Source: Sporosarcina sp. FSL K6-1508 (lineage in GTDB: Bacteria > Bacillota > Bacilli > Bacillales_A > Planococcaceae). Taken from it: a DNA stretch of 64,000 nucleotides. Below are positions 34,429 through 42,828 of this stretch, piece by piece; the first letter of the stretch is position 1; each line of letters begins with the position of its first letter. The stretch spans positions 2,615,001-2,679,000 of the forward strand of contig NZ_JBBOXF010000001.1 in NCBI RefSeq assembly GCF_038007465.1. The letters run 5' to 3'. Under the pieces are notes generated by a model. The model did not search any database. It was not told the origin of the DNA and saw only the letters and a program-made list of their open reading frames with translations. Position numbers and translations under genes: made by a program.

Positions 34429-35007
34429 TTGGAGAAAAAACAATGGGCAATGCAAGAAAACTTTTATTTCCCGGAGAATGCTGGCGTACCAACCGGGGTT
34501 CAATCGGTTACAGTAACACCGGGGTATACTGAAGAAAGAACAGAAGATGGGCTCCGTTTGACAGGCATTTATCATATTGCGGCAAATGTCGAATTTGATA
34601 AAGAGACTCTGCGGTCAGCAGAACTTGAGGATTCATTTATCCTCATTGATGATGTCGAACTAGATGGCGAAGTTGGTTATTTCGAATACGCAGTTCCGCT
34701 TAACATCGATCTACCTCCGATAGCTGAGAGCCCGGAACTTTTAACAACACAAGCGACAGGCAAAACGGACGGACAAGGTACTTACGGAGTTGTTTGGAAT
34801 GTAGAATGTGCGTACACAGAAGCGGTTGTGCTAGCGGAAGAACCTGAGGAAGCACAAGTAGTAGCTACAGTGACACCATTTGTAGCAATTGACAGCACTT
34901 CGGAGACCGAGATGGATGAAGTGCTGTCTTTCATTACAGAGCTTACAGATGGTGTATCGACGACGGAATTTCGTTCAAATGATGTTTTTGTAAAGAGCGA
35001 AAGCTAA
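34429..35007 (+). CDS. Short SpoVID-like protein
   Basis: A 192-residue acidic protein from TTG 34429 behind gaaggagggg. It occupies the spoVID position after hemL. Its pattern (GLRLTGIYHI then YFEYAVPLNIDLPP) resembles the N-terminal beta-domain of SpoVID, the spore-coat encasement protein. B. subtilis SpoVID is about 575 residues with a C-terminal LysM; this one ends after the first domain. Whether it is a true SpoVID or a related protein that keeps only the interaction domain is open. No signal peptide. Confidence 0.55.
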   Translation: MEKKQWAMQENFYFPENAGVPTGVQSVTVTPGYTEERTEDGLRLTGIYHIAANVEFDKETLRSAELEDSFILIDDVELDGEVGYFEYAVPLNIDLPPIAESPELLTTQATGKTDGQGTYGVVWNVECAYTEAVVLAEEPEEAQVVATVTPFVAIDSTSETEMDEVLSFITELTDGVSTTEFRSNDVFVKSES

Positions 35008-35166
35008 TCCACAGAGCAAACACAATAGTAGAAAATCACCTGTCGTTGGAACGATTAATAACCGAATCAATTGAAAGACACAAATTGGAATAATGATTCC
35101 CTTGCAATAAAATCTACATTTTCGAAGCCATGGTGGCAACAAATAAGGGTTATATGCTCTTCGCAT
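34975..35166 (-). CDS. Small predicted membrane protein
   Basis: A 63-residue frame on the minus strand with ATG preceded by gaaaggattgtgtc, a good ribosome-binding site. Two hydrophobic stretches (residues about 22-40 and 43-58) suggest a two-pass membrane protein with a basic, Cys-containing N-terminus (PWLRKCRFYCKG). Its end overlaps the convergent SpoVID-like gene by 33 bases. I do not recognise a family. It reads away from the valS promoter, which begins 24 bases further on. Confidence 0.45.
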   Translation of the reverse strand: MRRAYNPYLLPPWLRKCRFYCKGIIIPICVFQLIRLLIVPTTGDFLLLCLLCGLAFALYKNII

Positions 35167-35189
35167 GACACAATCCTTTCGTAATTTAC

Positions 35190-35219
35190 TTGACGGTTGC
35201 TAAGCTGTTCCGTTACAAT
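35190..35219 (+). promoter_or_regulatory. valS promoter
   Basis: TTGACG (35190-35195) and TACAAT (35214-35219) are 18 bases apart, giving a start near 35226 at the beginning of the T-box leader. Confidence 0.7.
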
Positions 35220-35225
35220 CATGGT

Positions 35226-35527
35226 AACTGCATATGGATGCGATGATTGGGATAAGTATGTGAATTGTTTGGACTGAAGAGAGGGTTCCGGTGGTGAAAG
35301 GGCCTGTCGACAATTCGCTGAATGTCACCCATGAGCAGTTTCCGTGAAGAAGCTGTTTTCAAAATGAAAATCAGCAAGCTGTTTTCAGTACTTGGAAAAC
35401 ATCTTTAGTAGCGGAAACCGGTTTGAAGCCGTTATCGAAGTTTGAGGTGCACTGTTCTTTTATGTGCACGAATAAAGGTGGTACCGCGAATAGCTCCTTC
35501 GTCCTTTAAGGCGAAAGGAGTTTTTTT
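35226..35527 (+). ncRNA. Valine T-box riboswitch (valS leader)
   Basis: The conserved T-box AAAGGTGGTACCGCG lies at 35474-35488, with TGGT to pair with the ACCA end of tRNA-Val. Upstream, stem I shows an AGTA S-turn-like element, an agagag segment and a GGTGAAAG region. The specifier is GTC at 35324-35326 (context GAATGTCA), a valine codon. A terminator follows (CTCCTTCGTC / GGCGAAAGGAG, then seven T). Uncharged tRNA-Val should stabilise the antiterminator and raise valS expression. Stem boundaries are by eye. Confidence 0.92.
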
Positions 35528-35554
35528 GTACCCAAAAATAAAGGAGGAAACAAC

Positions 35555-38203
35555 ATGTCAACTGAAAACAACACATCAATGCCGACGAAATACGATCCGC
35601 AGGCGATTGAATCAGGTCGCTATGAATGGTGGCTGAAAGGGAAATACTTTGAAGCACAGCCTGAAAGCGATAAAACACCCTATACAATTGTCATCCCGCC
35701 GCCAAATGTAACAGGTAAACTCCATCTTGGCCACGCTTGGGATACAACATTGCAAGACATCATGACACGTATGAAACGGATGCAAGGCTATGATGCATTA
35801 TGGCTTCCGGGAATGGACCATGCGGGAATCGCGACACAAGCACGTGTTGAAGCGAAACTTCGTGAAGATGGAATTTCACGCTATGATTTAGGCCGTGAAA
35901 AGTTCGTTGAAGAAACATGGAAATGGAAAGACGAATACGCAGGCCATATCCGTGAACAATGGGCGAAACTTGGTTTGGGCCTTGATTATACACGTGAACG
36001 ATTTACTTTGGATGAAGGACTTTCGAAAGCTGTACAGGAAGTTTTCGTTAAGCTTTACAATAAAAAGCTTATCTACCGCGGCGAATACATCATCAACTGG
36101 GATCCTGCAACGAAAACGGCTATATCTGATATCGAAGTTATCCATAAAGACGTGCAGGGTGCATTCTATCATATGCGCTACCCACTGGTAGACGGAACGG
36201 ATAGTATCGAAATTGCAACAACTCGACCTGAAACAATGCTTGGGGATACTGCGGTTGCAGTTCATCCTGAAGATGAGCGCTACAAGCATTTAATTGGCAA
36301 AATGGTTAAATTACCGATCGTTGGCCGTGAAATTCCGATTATTGCAGATGATTACGTCGACATGGAATTTGGAAGCGGTGCAGTGAAAATTACACCTGCA
36401 CATGATCCAAATGACTTTGAAATCGGCAACCGTCATAATCTTCCGCGTGTTCTTGTGATGAATGAAGACGGTTCAATGAACAAGCTTGCAGGTAAATACG
36501 AAGGAATGGATCGCTTCGAATGCCGTAAAGAAATCGTTAAAGATTTGCAGGAGATGGCTGTACTATTCAACATTGAAGAACATAATCATTCTGTCGGTCA
36601 CTCAGAACGTAGTGGTGCTGTCGTAGAACCGTATTTATCAACACAATGGTTCGTAAAAATGCAGCCGCTTGCTAATGAAGCGATTAAATTACAAGAAGCA
36701 GAAGGCAAAGTAAACTTTGTCCCGGACCGTTTCGAAAAAACGTACTTAACATGGATGGAAAATGTCCATGACTGGTGTATCTCACGTCAACTTTGGTGGG
36801 GCCACCGCATCCCGGCTTGGTATCACAACGAAACGGGAGAAGTATATGTTGGTCATGAAGCACCTGCAGATATCGAAAACTGGAGCCAGGATAATGACGT
36901 TCTCGATACATGGTTCTCATCTGCGCTTTGGCCGTTTTCAACAATGGGCTGGCCGGATCTCGACAATGAAGAATTCAAACGTTATTACCCAACAGATGCA
37001 CTTGTAACGGGCTATGACATTATCTTCTTCTGGGTATCCCGGATGATTTTCCAAGGAATTGAATTTACGGAACAGCGTCCATTTAAAGACGTCTTAATTC
37101 ACGGTCTCGTACGTGCAGAAGATGGCCGTAAAATGTCTAAATCGCTTGGTAACGGCGTCGACCCGATGGATGTTATCGAAAAATACGGTGCAGATGCACT
37201 GCGCTACTTCTTATCAACAGGGTCATCGCCAGGGCAGGACCTTCGCTACTCTACTGAGAAAGTTGAAGCCATCTGGAACTTTGCCAATAAAATCTGGAAT
37301 GCTTCCCGTTTCGCGCTTATGAACATGGATGGCATGACCTACGAAGAAATCGATTTAACAGGTGAAAAGTCCGTAGCAGATGCATGGATTCTGACGCGGT
37401 TGAACGAAACAATCGACCAAGTGACGAAGCTTGCAGATCGTTATGAGTTCGGTGAAGTTGGCCGTGCACTCTATAACTTCATCTGGGATGATTTCTGTGA
37501 CTGGTACATCGAAATGGCGAAACTGCCACTATACGGTGAAGATGAAACAGCGAAGAAAATGACGCGTTCTGTACTAGCGTACGTACTCGATAATACGATG
37601 CGTCTGCTACACCCGTTCATGCCGTTTATCACAGAAGAGATCTGGCAGAACTTACCGCATGAAGGCGAATCAATTACAGTCGCTGCATGGCCGGTTGCAG
37701 ATCCTGCACTTACTGATAAAAAGCGTGCAACAGATATGAAACTGCTGATGGATATTATCCGCGCAGTACGTAATATTCGTGCAGAAGTAAATACACCATT
37801 AAGCAAAAAAGTTCCACTTTATATTTCAGCTAAAGACGATGCAACTGTAGCAGTGCTGGAAGCGAATCGTAGCTACATTGAACGATTCTGTAACCCTGAG
37901 ACGTTAACGCTAGGCAACAACATCACAGCGCCAGGCAAATCGATGTCAGCCGTCGTTACAGGGGCAGAATTGTTCTTACCACTTGAAGGTCTGCTGAATA
38001 TCGATGAAGAACTCGCACGTCTGACAAAAGAGCTTGCGAAATGGCAAAGTGAAGTAAAACGCGTTCAAGGCAAATTATCGAATGAACGCTTTATGTCCAA
38101 AGCACCTGAAGCAGTAGTGGCAGAAGAGCGAGCTAAAGAAAGTGACTATCTAGAAAAATACGCGGCAGTAGAGCGTCGTATGCAGGAATTGAAGGAAATC
38201 TGA
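35555..38203 (+). CDS. valS: Valyl-tRNA synthetase
   Basis: Charges tRNA-Val in the cytoplasm. The 882-residue class I synthetase has the HIGH-type motif PNVTGKLHLGHAW (near 50), the editing domain (about 190-330; TTRPETMLGDTA), KMSKSLGNGVDP (near 525), an anticodon-binding domain and the C-terminal coiled coil that contacts tRNA (LDEELARLTKELAKWQSEV). In B. subtilis folC follows directly; here 4.6 kb of other genes lie between. Confidence 0.98.
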   Translation: MSTENNTSMPTKYDPQAIESGRYEWWLKGKYFEAQPESDKTPYTIVIPPPNVTGKLHLGHAWDTTLQDIMTRMKRMQGYDALWLPGMDHAGIATQARVEAKLREDGISRYDLGREKFVEETWKWKDEYAGHIREQWAKLGLGLDYTRERFTLDEGLSKAVQEVFVKLYNKKLIYRGEYIINWDPATKTAISDIEVIHKDVQGAFYHMRYPLVDGTDSIEIATTRPETMLGDTAVAVHPEDERYKHLIGKMVKLPIVGREIPIIADDYVDMEFGSGAVKITPAHDPNDFEIGNRHNLPRVLVMNEDGSMNKLAGKYEGMDRFECRKEIVKDLQEMAVLFNIEEHNHSVGHSERSGAVVEPYLSTQWFVKMQPLANEAIKLQEAEGKVNFVPDRFEKTYLTWMENVHDWCISRQLWWGHRIPAWYHNETGEVYVGHEAPADIENWSQDNDVLDTWFSSALWPFSTMGWPDLDNEEFKRYYPTDALVTGYDIIFFWVSRMIFQGIEFTEQRPFKDVLIHGLVRAEDGRKMSKSLGNGVDPMDVIEKYGADALRYFLSTGSSPGQDLRYSTEKVEAIWNFANKIWNASRFALMNMDGMTYEEIDLTGEKSVADAWILTRLNETIDQVTKLADRYEFGEVGRALYNFIWDDFCDWYIEMAKLPLYGEDETAKKMTRSVLAYVLDNTMRLLHPFMPFITEEIWQNLPHEGESITVAAWPVADPALTDKKRATDMKLLMDIIRAVRNIRAEVNTPLSKKVPLYISAKDDATVAVLEANRSYIERFCNPETLTLGNNITAPGKSMSAVVTGAELFLPLEGLLNIDEELARLTKELAKWQSEVKRVQGKLSNERFMSKAPEAVVAEERAKESDYLEKYAAVERRMQELKEI

Positions 38204-38207
38204 TTTT

Positions 38208-38254
38208 AAAACGAAGAGACCTTGTCGTGATTATGCGATGAGGTCTTTTCGTTT
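38208..38254 (+). terminator. valS terminator
   Basis: AACGAAGAGACCT pairs with AGGTCTTTTCGTT with one G-U pair, around a 17-base loop that can pair further. The T content 3' is moderate. Confidence 0.7.
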
Positions 38255-38513
38255 GATAACTTATTCATCAAGTTACTAAAAGGCAAGGAGCTTGATTAAT
38301 AGATAATTCGTTTTTGATTAAGAATTGTAGAATATGGTAATATAGATTTATATCAGTCTATGAAGGTTGTATAATATAGTGAAAATATAGGAATAAACAA
38401 CTATATAAGGCGAAGTAAATATTCCCTTCAAATCCGCTTCGGTTCTTAGGGGATACCTTCGCTTAACATTCATATTTTCAACATAAATAGCACGAATGAA
38501 AAGGATGATAGAC
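38255..38513 (+). promoter_or_regulatory. Promoter and long leader of the prepilin cluster
   Basis: A plausible promoter is TTGATT (38314-38319) with TAATAT (38338-38343), spaced 18. That leaves an untranslated leader of about 165 bases with local dyads (gcgaag, ttcccttcaaatccgc, ggggataccttcgc). I checked it by eye for the cyclic-di-GMP riboswitch consensus and do not see it. Confidence 0.4.
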
Positions 38514-38975
38514 ATGGGGAAGTTTAAACCGAAAATGGGTATGGGAGAGGGTGGACTAACACTTGTTGAGGTGTTGGCGGCACTTGTTATTTTAAGCATA
38601 GTGTTTGTTGGCTTTATGTTGATTTTCCCTCAGATGACGACTTTTAATAAAAAGACGGGTACGAAATTAGAAACGATGAATGTGGCGAGACAGGAAATTG
38701 TGGATATTCAAATTCCTACTTATAAAAAACCATTAAACGAAGATGATATCAAATCAAACATCTCTCCGGACGAGAACACCGTAATAACATTAGTGAATTT
38801 ACATAATAATAAATTAAGAGTTAGTTATACAAAAAATAATCATGACTATGAAGCTGATTTTGATAAAAGTGAGGATCTTTCAGGAAATACCGCTCTATAC
38901 AAAGTTCACCTAAAAGTTATGATCGATGGAAAAGTGAACAGTGAAACATACGGATATATAGAAGCAATGGATTAG
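38514..38975 (+). CDS. Minor type IV prepilin (PilV-like)
   Basis: A 153-residue prepilin. After a short basic leader, peptidase cleavage is expected after Gly14; the mature protein begins Leu-Thr-Leu-Val-Glu, with Glu at position 5, then a hydrophobic helix (LAALVILSIVFVGFMLIFP). I choose ATG 38514, 8 bases after aaaagga; ATGs at 38496 and 38505 are in frame but less well placed. PilD at 56.4 kb should process it. It lies in a three-gene cluster and probably forms part of a pilus tip or priming complex. Confidence 0.82.
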   Translation: MGKFKPKMGMGEGGLTLVEVLAALVILSIVFVGFMLIFPQMTTFNKKTGTKLETMNVARQEIVDIQIPTYKKPLNEDDIKSNISPDENTVITLVNLHNNKLRVSYTKNNHDYEADFDKSEDLSGNTALYKVHLKVMIDGKVNSETYGYIEAMD

Positions 38976-39006
38976 AAATTACTACTATGGAAAGGAGAGC
39001 CGCAGA

Positions 39007-39444
39007 ATGAAAGTGAAAAATGAAAAAGGCGTTACGTTAATAGAACTCCTTGCAGTGCTTGTCCTTGTAACAATGGTCGGTACTCTTATTATGACAACAT
39101 TTTTCATCGCGAACCGCTTTAATGTGACAGAAACGAAAAAAATGAAAATGCAACAGGAAGCGAATTATATTATCACAGCAGTATTGCAGAAACATCGCAC
39201 AGTGGACGAATGTTATAACCTTAATGTGAGTGACACAGGTGAAAAAATTATTTTTTCTATTTGTGATGAACCTGGAACAGAGGTTATTATTGCGGAAAAC
39301 TTCAAATATAAATTGTCTGAGTTAGAGAATAGAGTACGGCCAAAGGATGGAGACTTATCGACGACATTGACAGTGAGCGATCCTGAAAATGAAAATCTAT
39401 CCGTTTCAGTAAATACAATATTCCAAAGGTATAAAACCAATTAA
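39007..39444 (+). CDS. Minor type IV prepilin (PilW/ComGF-like)
   Basis: A 145-residue prepilin with short leader MKVKNEKG, cleavage after Gly8, and mature start VTLIE with Glu5 followed by LLAVLVLVTMVGTLIMTTFF. The globular part is beta-rich with two cysteines (CYNLN, FSICDEP) that could form a disulfide. It lies 31 bases after the previous prepilin behind aaaggagag. Subunit type is inferred from order and size, not from a family match. Confidence 0.82.
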   Translation: MKVKNEKGVTLIELLAVLVLVTMVGTLIMTTFFIANRFNVTETKKMKMQQEANYIITAVLQKHRTVDECYNLNVSDTGEKIIFSICDEPGTEVIIAENFKYKLSELENRVRPKDGDLSTTLTVSDPENENLSVSVNTIFQRYKTN

Positions 39445-39462
39445 GGAAGGGGGAGTTTAATA

Positions 39463-40695
39463 TTGAAAATTAAAAATGAAGAAGGGTACGCTCTTCTTAT
39501 TGTGCTATTCCTTGTCGCCATAATTATGATTGTCTCTACGGCTTTTTTAAGTGCCTCGGTTAGCAATGCAAAACAGGAGAAGAATGTGGATACCAACAAT
39601 TTAGCAGTGGTTGCGGCAGAGATGGGTGTGGATTATTATAAAACTGCGTCAATCAATGAATTTGATAATAAGAAGAATGATTTGATGGTGCAAGCTCAAG
39701 ATGAGATTAATAGATTGATAAATTCACCAGAATATAAAAAAAATAGTAAGAACGGTATTTGGGTTACATCAGAATTAGAAAATATTCGCCAGAAGTTAAT
39801 AATAGAACTCGAGAAGCATTTTGATGGAGTCATGGGCTCTTTCTTGGTAGAAAAAACTATCGATATAACGGTGAAATTCAATAATAAGGGTGCAATTAAA
39901 GCAGATAAAATAACGGATGGGGTAATAGTGAAGGGGATAGTTACTGGCCGTAGCGGAACATATACAAAGAATTTGGATTTTGATATTACGTTTAAGGTGC
40001 CTGTATTGAGGATTGGTGTGATAGGGAGTGGTGGAGTCGGGGATGGAGGGGCATTAAATATGCATAAACTTTACCCGGACGACTCAAGTTTACCTATTTG
40101 TGAAGATACTCCTGTGAAAGGTAGAGCTTGTAAAGATGTTAAGAATAAAATAACTTTACAAGAAATAAATGAAAAAACTGATGTTTATTTTCCGAATAAA
40201 CATACCGCAGATAATCCGAATAAACATGATTATAAAGGTTCAAGCATTTATTTTAAAAATGGCCTGACTATAAATAACAATATGAATAATACGGAAAATG
40301 TTAATTTATATATTGATGGACCATTGCTTGTGAATGGTAATATTAATGGGTTATCGAAAACCAAACTTATTGTGAATGGGAGCATGACCGTAAACAACAA
40401 CATGAAAATAGAAAACTCTACTTTTATGATTAGGGGAGCATTGAGAATTGGGAATAATTTTGAAGTAGGGAAAAACTCCAAGGTTTGCGTTGCTGGCTCA
40501 GCTAATATTAAAGGTCTGACAGTTGATTCAACGAGCAAAGTATACGTATGGGGCTCAATTACCCCTTCAAATGGGGTAACGCTAGTTTCATCTGAATCTG
40601 AACTTTGGGAAAAATGCGGAGGAGACAGTTTGGATTCGTCATCTGTGGAGATTGACTGGAAGGAGGATTATGATATGAATGTGGAATATAGATAA
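39463..40695 (+). CDS. PilX/GspK-like pilin with beta-helical C-terminus
   Basis: A 410-residue protein starting TTG 39463 behind aaggaaggggga. The leader MKIKNEEG ends at Gly8 and the mature part begins YALLI, so Glu5 is missing, as in GspK- and PilX-type tip subunits. The N-terminal helix is LIVLFLVAIIMIVSTAFLSAS. The last ~170 residues are a repetitive Asn/Gly/Val-rich region (NINGLSKTKLIVNGSMTVNNN and similar rungs), consistent with a parallel beta-helix like that of bactofilin or adhesin folds. It would sit at the pilus tip, above the two preceding minor pilins. Confidence 0.75.
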   Translation: MKIKNEEGYALLIVLFLVAIIMIVSTAFLSASVSNAKQEKNVDTNNLAVVAAEMGVDYYKTASINEFDNKKNDLMVQAQDEINRLINSPEYKKNSKNGIWVTSELENIRQKLIIELEKHFDGVMGSFLVEKTIDITVKFNNKGAIKADKITDGVIVKGIVTGRSGTYTKNLDFDITFKVPVLRIGVIGSGGVGDGGALNMHKLYPDDSSLPICEDTPVKGRACKDVKNKITLQEINEKTDVYFPNKHTADNPNKHDYKGSSIYFKNGLTINNNMNNTENVNLYIDGPLLVNGNINGLSKTKLIVNGSMTVNNNMKIENSTFMIRGALRIGNNFEVGKNSKVCVAGSANIKGLTVDSTSKVYVWGSITPSNGVTLVSSESELWEKCGGDSLDSSSVEIDWKEDYDMNVEYR

Positions 40696-40827
40696 ATGTG
40701 AAATTGCCGGTGCAGTCACTCTCGCAATTCAATTATAATGAGTTCTTTGGCTAAAAATAGCTTTGGAAATCTATCTATTTTTAGGATAACAACTATATAT
40801 TGAACATATGATTACAAGTGGAAATTG

Positions 40828-40924
40828 AGCGAAGGCGCCTTACAGGGGTAGCCGAAGCTATAAGACTGATAGCCGCGCAAGCGGTCAGGTTTATGGCGGG
40901 AGGCATCCCCTAAGCGCCGTAGCG
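40828..40924 (+). repeat. Dispersed intergenic repeat, copy D
   Basis: The sequence contains agcgaaggcgcc, aggggtagccgaagc, ataagactgatagccgcg, aagcggtcaggtttatggcg, ggaggcatcccc and taagcgccgtagcg. It is the same element as copies A-C at 15.8-16.3 kb and the best preserved of the set. The centre can fold into a hairpin (ccgcgcaagcgg). Confidence 0.7.
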
Positions 40925-41018
40925 AATTTGAAGGGAATCAGTATTTCAACTTCATCTTTGGTGACGGGCACTCGGATGCCGTTCTTAAGATCACTCATTC
41001 AATTTAAATAATAAAAAG

Positions 41019-41050
41019 AAGATCAGACATCTACACAGATGTCTGATCTT
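41019..41050. terminator. Bidirectional terminator
   Basis: AAGATCAGACATC and GATGTCTGATCTT form a perfect 13-bp stem around TACACA, with T-rich tails on both strands. It serves the prepilin cluster on one side and the ATP-grasp pair on the other. Confidence 0.85.
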
Positions 41051-41105
41051 TTACATGTTTACTTAAGTTATTAGTCTCGAGTTTCCCAAAAATACTAGTC
41101 ACTAA

Positions 41106-41903
41106 CTATTCTACGGAAATCTTCTCCTCGATATACCCCATCAATTTCTCAGCCACTGAAAACTCATGCGTCGTATACAGCGACCTAGCCCCTACAGGAT
41201 CCTCGATCTCATTCAACAGCCATCTCCCATCTGGCAACAACAAAAAATCAATCCCAACATAATCGCTTTTTATTGCTTTGGAAATAGTTTTTGCATCTTT
41301 TTTTTGCCAGCTAGAAAGTATGTATTTTTCGACGGAGCCACCAAGCGTGTAGTTTGATTTGAATGACCCATTTCCAGTGCGTTTCACGGCTCCGACAACT
41401 TCATTACCAACCATAAATACACGTATATCTCGGGCGCTGGACTCGATGAAGGGTTGGACAATTAGTTTTCGGTCAGGGAATTTGGTGAAAAATAGCTCTG
41501 CATCCGCAGCTGAATTACAAAGAAAAACTTCGTTCCCGCCATGGCCGTCGACCGTTTTCAACACACAAGGATATGAAGCAATTTCTTCGATAGAACGAAT
41601 CCTACTTGTAAGCACTGCTGGAACTCCGAGCAGGGTAGCCAATTCAAATGTCCGCAATTTGTCATTTGCAATTCGGTTCACTTCAGCCCGATTGAATAAC
41701 CGGAAACCTTCCGACTCAAACTTGGCAGCTCGAGTAGTATCACGGCCTCGGAAAAGAATGAAATCTGCATCTGAGTTTGGTTTTTCATCTTCAACCAGCA
41801 AATGCAGTTCAATGCCAAGTTTTTCGGATTCGATTATCAAATCATCAATAAACGCCCGATTCCTAACTGATTCAGCTTTTGAATAATAAACATAACCCTT
41901 CAA
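41106..41903 (-). CDS. RimK-like ATP-grasp ligase (second of pair)
   Basis: A 265-residue ATP-grasp protein. The lysine-bearing strand YPCVLKTVDGHGGNEVF, the glycine-rich loop region, QPFIESSARDIRVFMVGNEVVGAVKR and the metal-binding GIDFLLLPDGRWLLNEI are all visible. These place it in the RimK/LysX group, which forms amide bonds between a carboxyl group (often Glu or a protein tail) and an amine. It overlaps the upstream ligase by 4 bases. The N-terminal substrate domain (about 80 residues) is divergent. The substrate is unknown. Confidence 0.8.
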   Translation of the reverse strand: MKGYVYYSKAESVRNRAFIDDLIIESEKLGIELHLLVEDEKPNSDADFILFRGRDTTRAAKFESEGFRLFNRAEVNRIANDKLRTFELATLLGVPAVLTSRIRSIEEIASYPCVLKTVDGHGGNEVFLCNSAADAELFFTKFPDRKLIVQPFIESSARDIRVFMVGNEVVGAVKRTGNGSFKSNYTLGGSVEKYILSSWQKKDAKTISKAIKSDYVGIDFLLLPDGRWLLNEIEDPVGARSLYTTHEFSVAEKLMGYIEEKISVE

Positions 41904-42766
41904 CCTAGCTTCCTCAAAATATAAGCGATCATCGCATCCGCAACATTTATCCCCGTGACATTGTAAATATTACGGATGTGGGCGGCTGCATTGACTTCAC
42001 AAACGAGCGGTTCCTCATTGTCACCAAATAGTAGGTCGACACCGGCAAACTCCGCTCCGACTGCGTGGGCAGCTTGTATTGCTAACGATTTCTGTTGGTC
42101 TGTTAGGTCGATTACTGTTGCAACCCCGCCATTCGTAATATTCGCCCGGAAATCAGTTTCAGAGTGACGGTACATTGCTGCTACAATCTCATCCCCCACG
42201 ATGTTGACCCGAATATCACGACCTCTGCTTGTCGCAATGAATTTCTGGAACACATAATCGATGCCGCGTAATTCGTCCGTCTTTTCATAGAACTGCTCTT
42301 CTGTTTCAATCAAATATACTTTCATGCCGAATGATCCGTGTCCTTCTTTAATAATCATAGGCAATTCAAGTTGTTCCAGCACTTGTTCATAGTAGCCTGA
42401 ATCTTTGATTGTAAAATTCGGGTACACTTTTGGTGCAATAATTGTTTCAGGCATCGGAATTCCCTGTTTTGAAAGTTCGAGATATTGTTTCGCTTTGTTA
42501 TCGCATGTTTCGATAACATCTGGGTCATTGAAAACAGGGATACCAGCATTCTTCAAGAAAGTTGCAAGAAGAATATCTTTATCAAGAAAGACAACAAAAT
42601 CCGGACGTTTACCCAAATTTGTATCTAAATTCATCATCACTTCATAATTTTTCTTAAGTTGAGCACGTACACCAGCGCGTTCTGCCGCCTCTTTCATCAG
42701 TTCAGCCTGATCTTTGAATTTATCGCTTGTTAAACTTCCATTATATATAACCCAACAACTTTGCAT
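41900..42766 (-). CDS. RimK-like ATP-grasp ligase (first of pair)
   Basis: A 288-residue ATP-grasp protein of the RimK group. Key segments are PMIIKEGHGSFGMKVYLI (ATP-binding lysine), QKFIATSRGRDIRVNIVGDEIVAAMYR, FRANITNGG and AGVDLLFGDNEEPLVCEVNAAAH (metal-binding Glu and Asn). It resembles RimK over its C-terminal two thirds. It starts ATG behind aggaggg on the minus strand (ggaaccctcc on the plus strand) and is translationally coupled to the second ligase. The pair runs against its neighbours and sits where B. subtilis has no gene. Confidence 0.82.
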   Translation of the reverse strand: MQSCWVIYNGSLTSDKFKDQAELMKEAAERAGVRAQLKKNYEVMMNLDTNLGKRPDFVVFLDKDILLATFLKNAGIPVFNDPDVIETCDNKAKQYLELSKQGIPMPETIIAPKVYPNFTIKDSGYYEQVLEQLELPMIIKEGHGSFGMKVYLIETEEQFYEKTDELRGIDYVFQKFIATSRGRDIRVNIVGDEIVAAMYRHSETDFRANITNGGVATVIDLTDQQKSLAIQAAHAVGAEFAGVDLLFGDNEEPLVCEVNAAAHIRNIYNVTGINVADAMIAYILRKLG

Positions 42767-42828
42767 TAGGAACCCTCCGGAAATGATATACTTTTTCTAA
42801 CTAGATTCTAACATACGGAGGGATAGTT

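Larger units (their letters stand above)
40696..41105. other. Spacer with repeat copy D and bidirectional terminator
   Basis: No gene is seen. The region carries one copy of the dispersed intergenic repeat (40828-40924) and a terminator shared by converging genes (41019-41050). Confidence 0.6.

Noticed and set aside
36684..36944. Antisense frames inside valS
   Set aside because: The plus-strand frame encodes an intact synthetase; the antisense frames lack start signals and domains.
38344..38513. Possible cyclic-di-GMP riboswitch before the prepilin cluster
   Set aside because: The conserved GEMM core cannot be found; only generic dyads are present.
41359..41886. 175-codon plus-strand frame opposite the ATP-grasp gene
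   Set aside because: It is low-complexity, Ser/Arg-rich, and lies wholly opposite a gene with clear ATP-grasp motifs.
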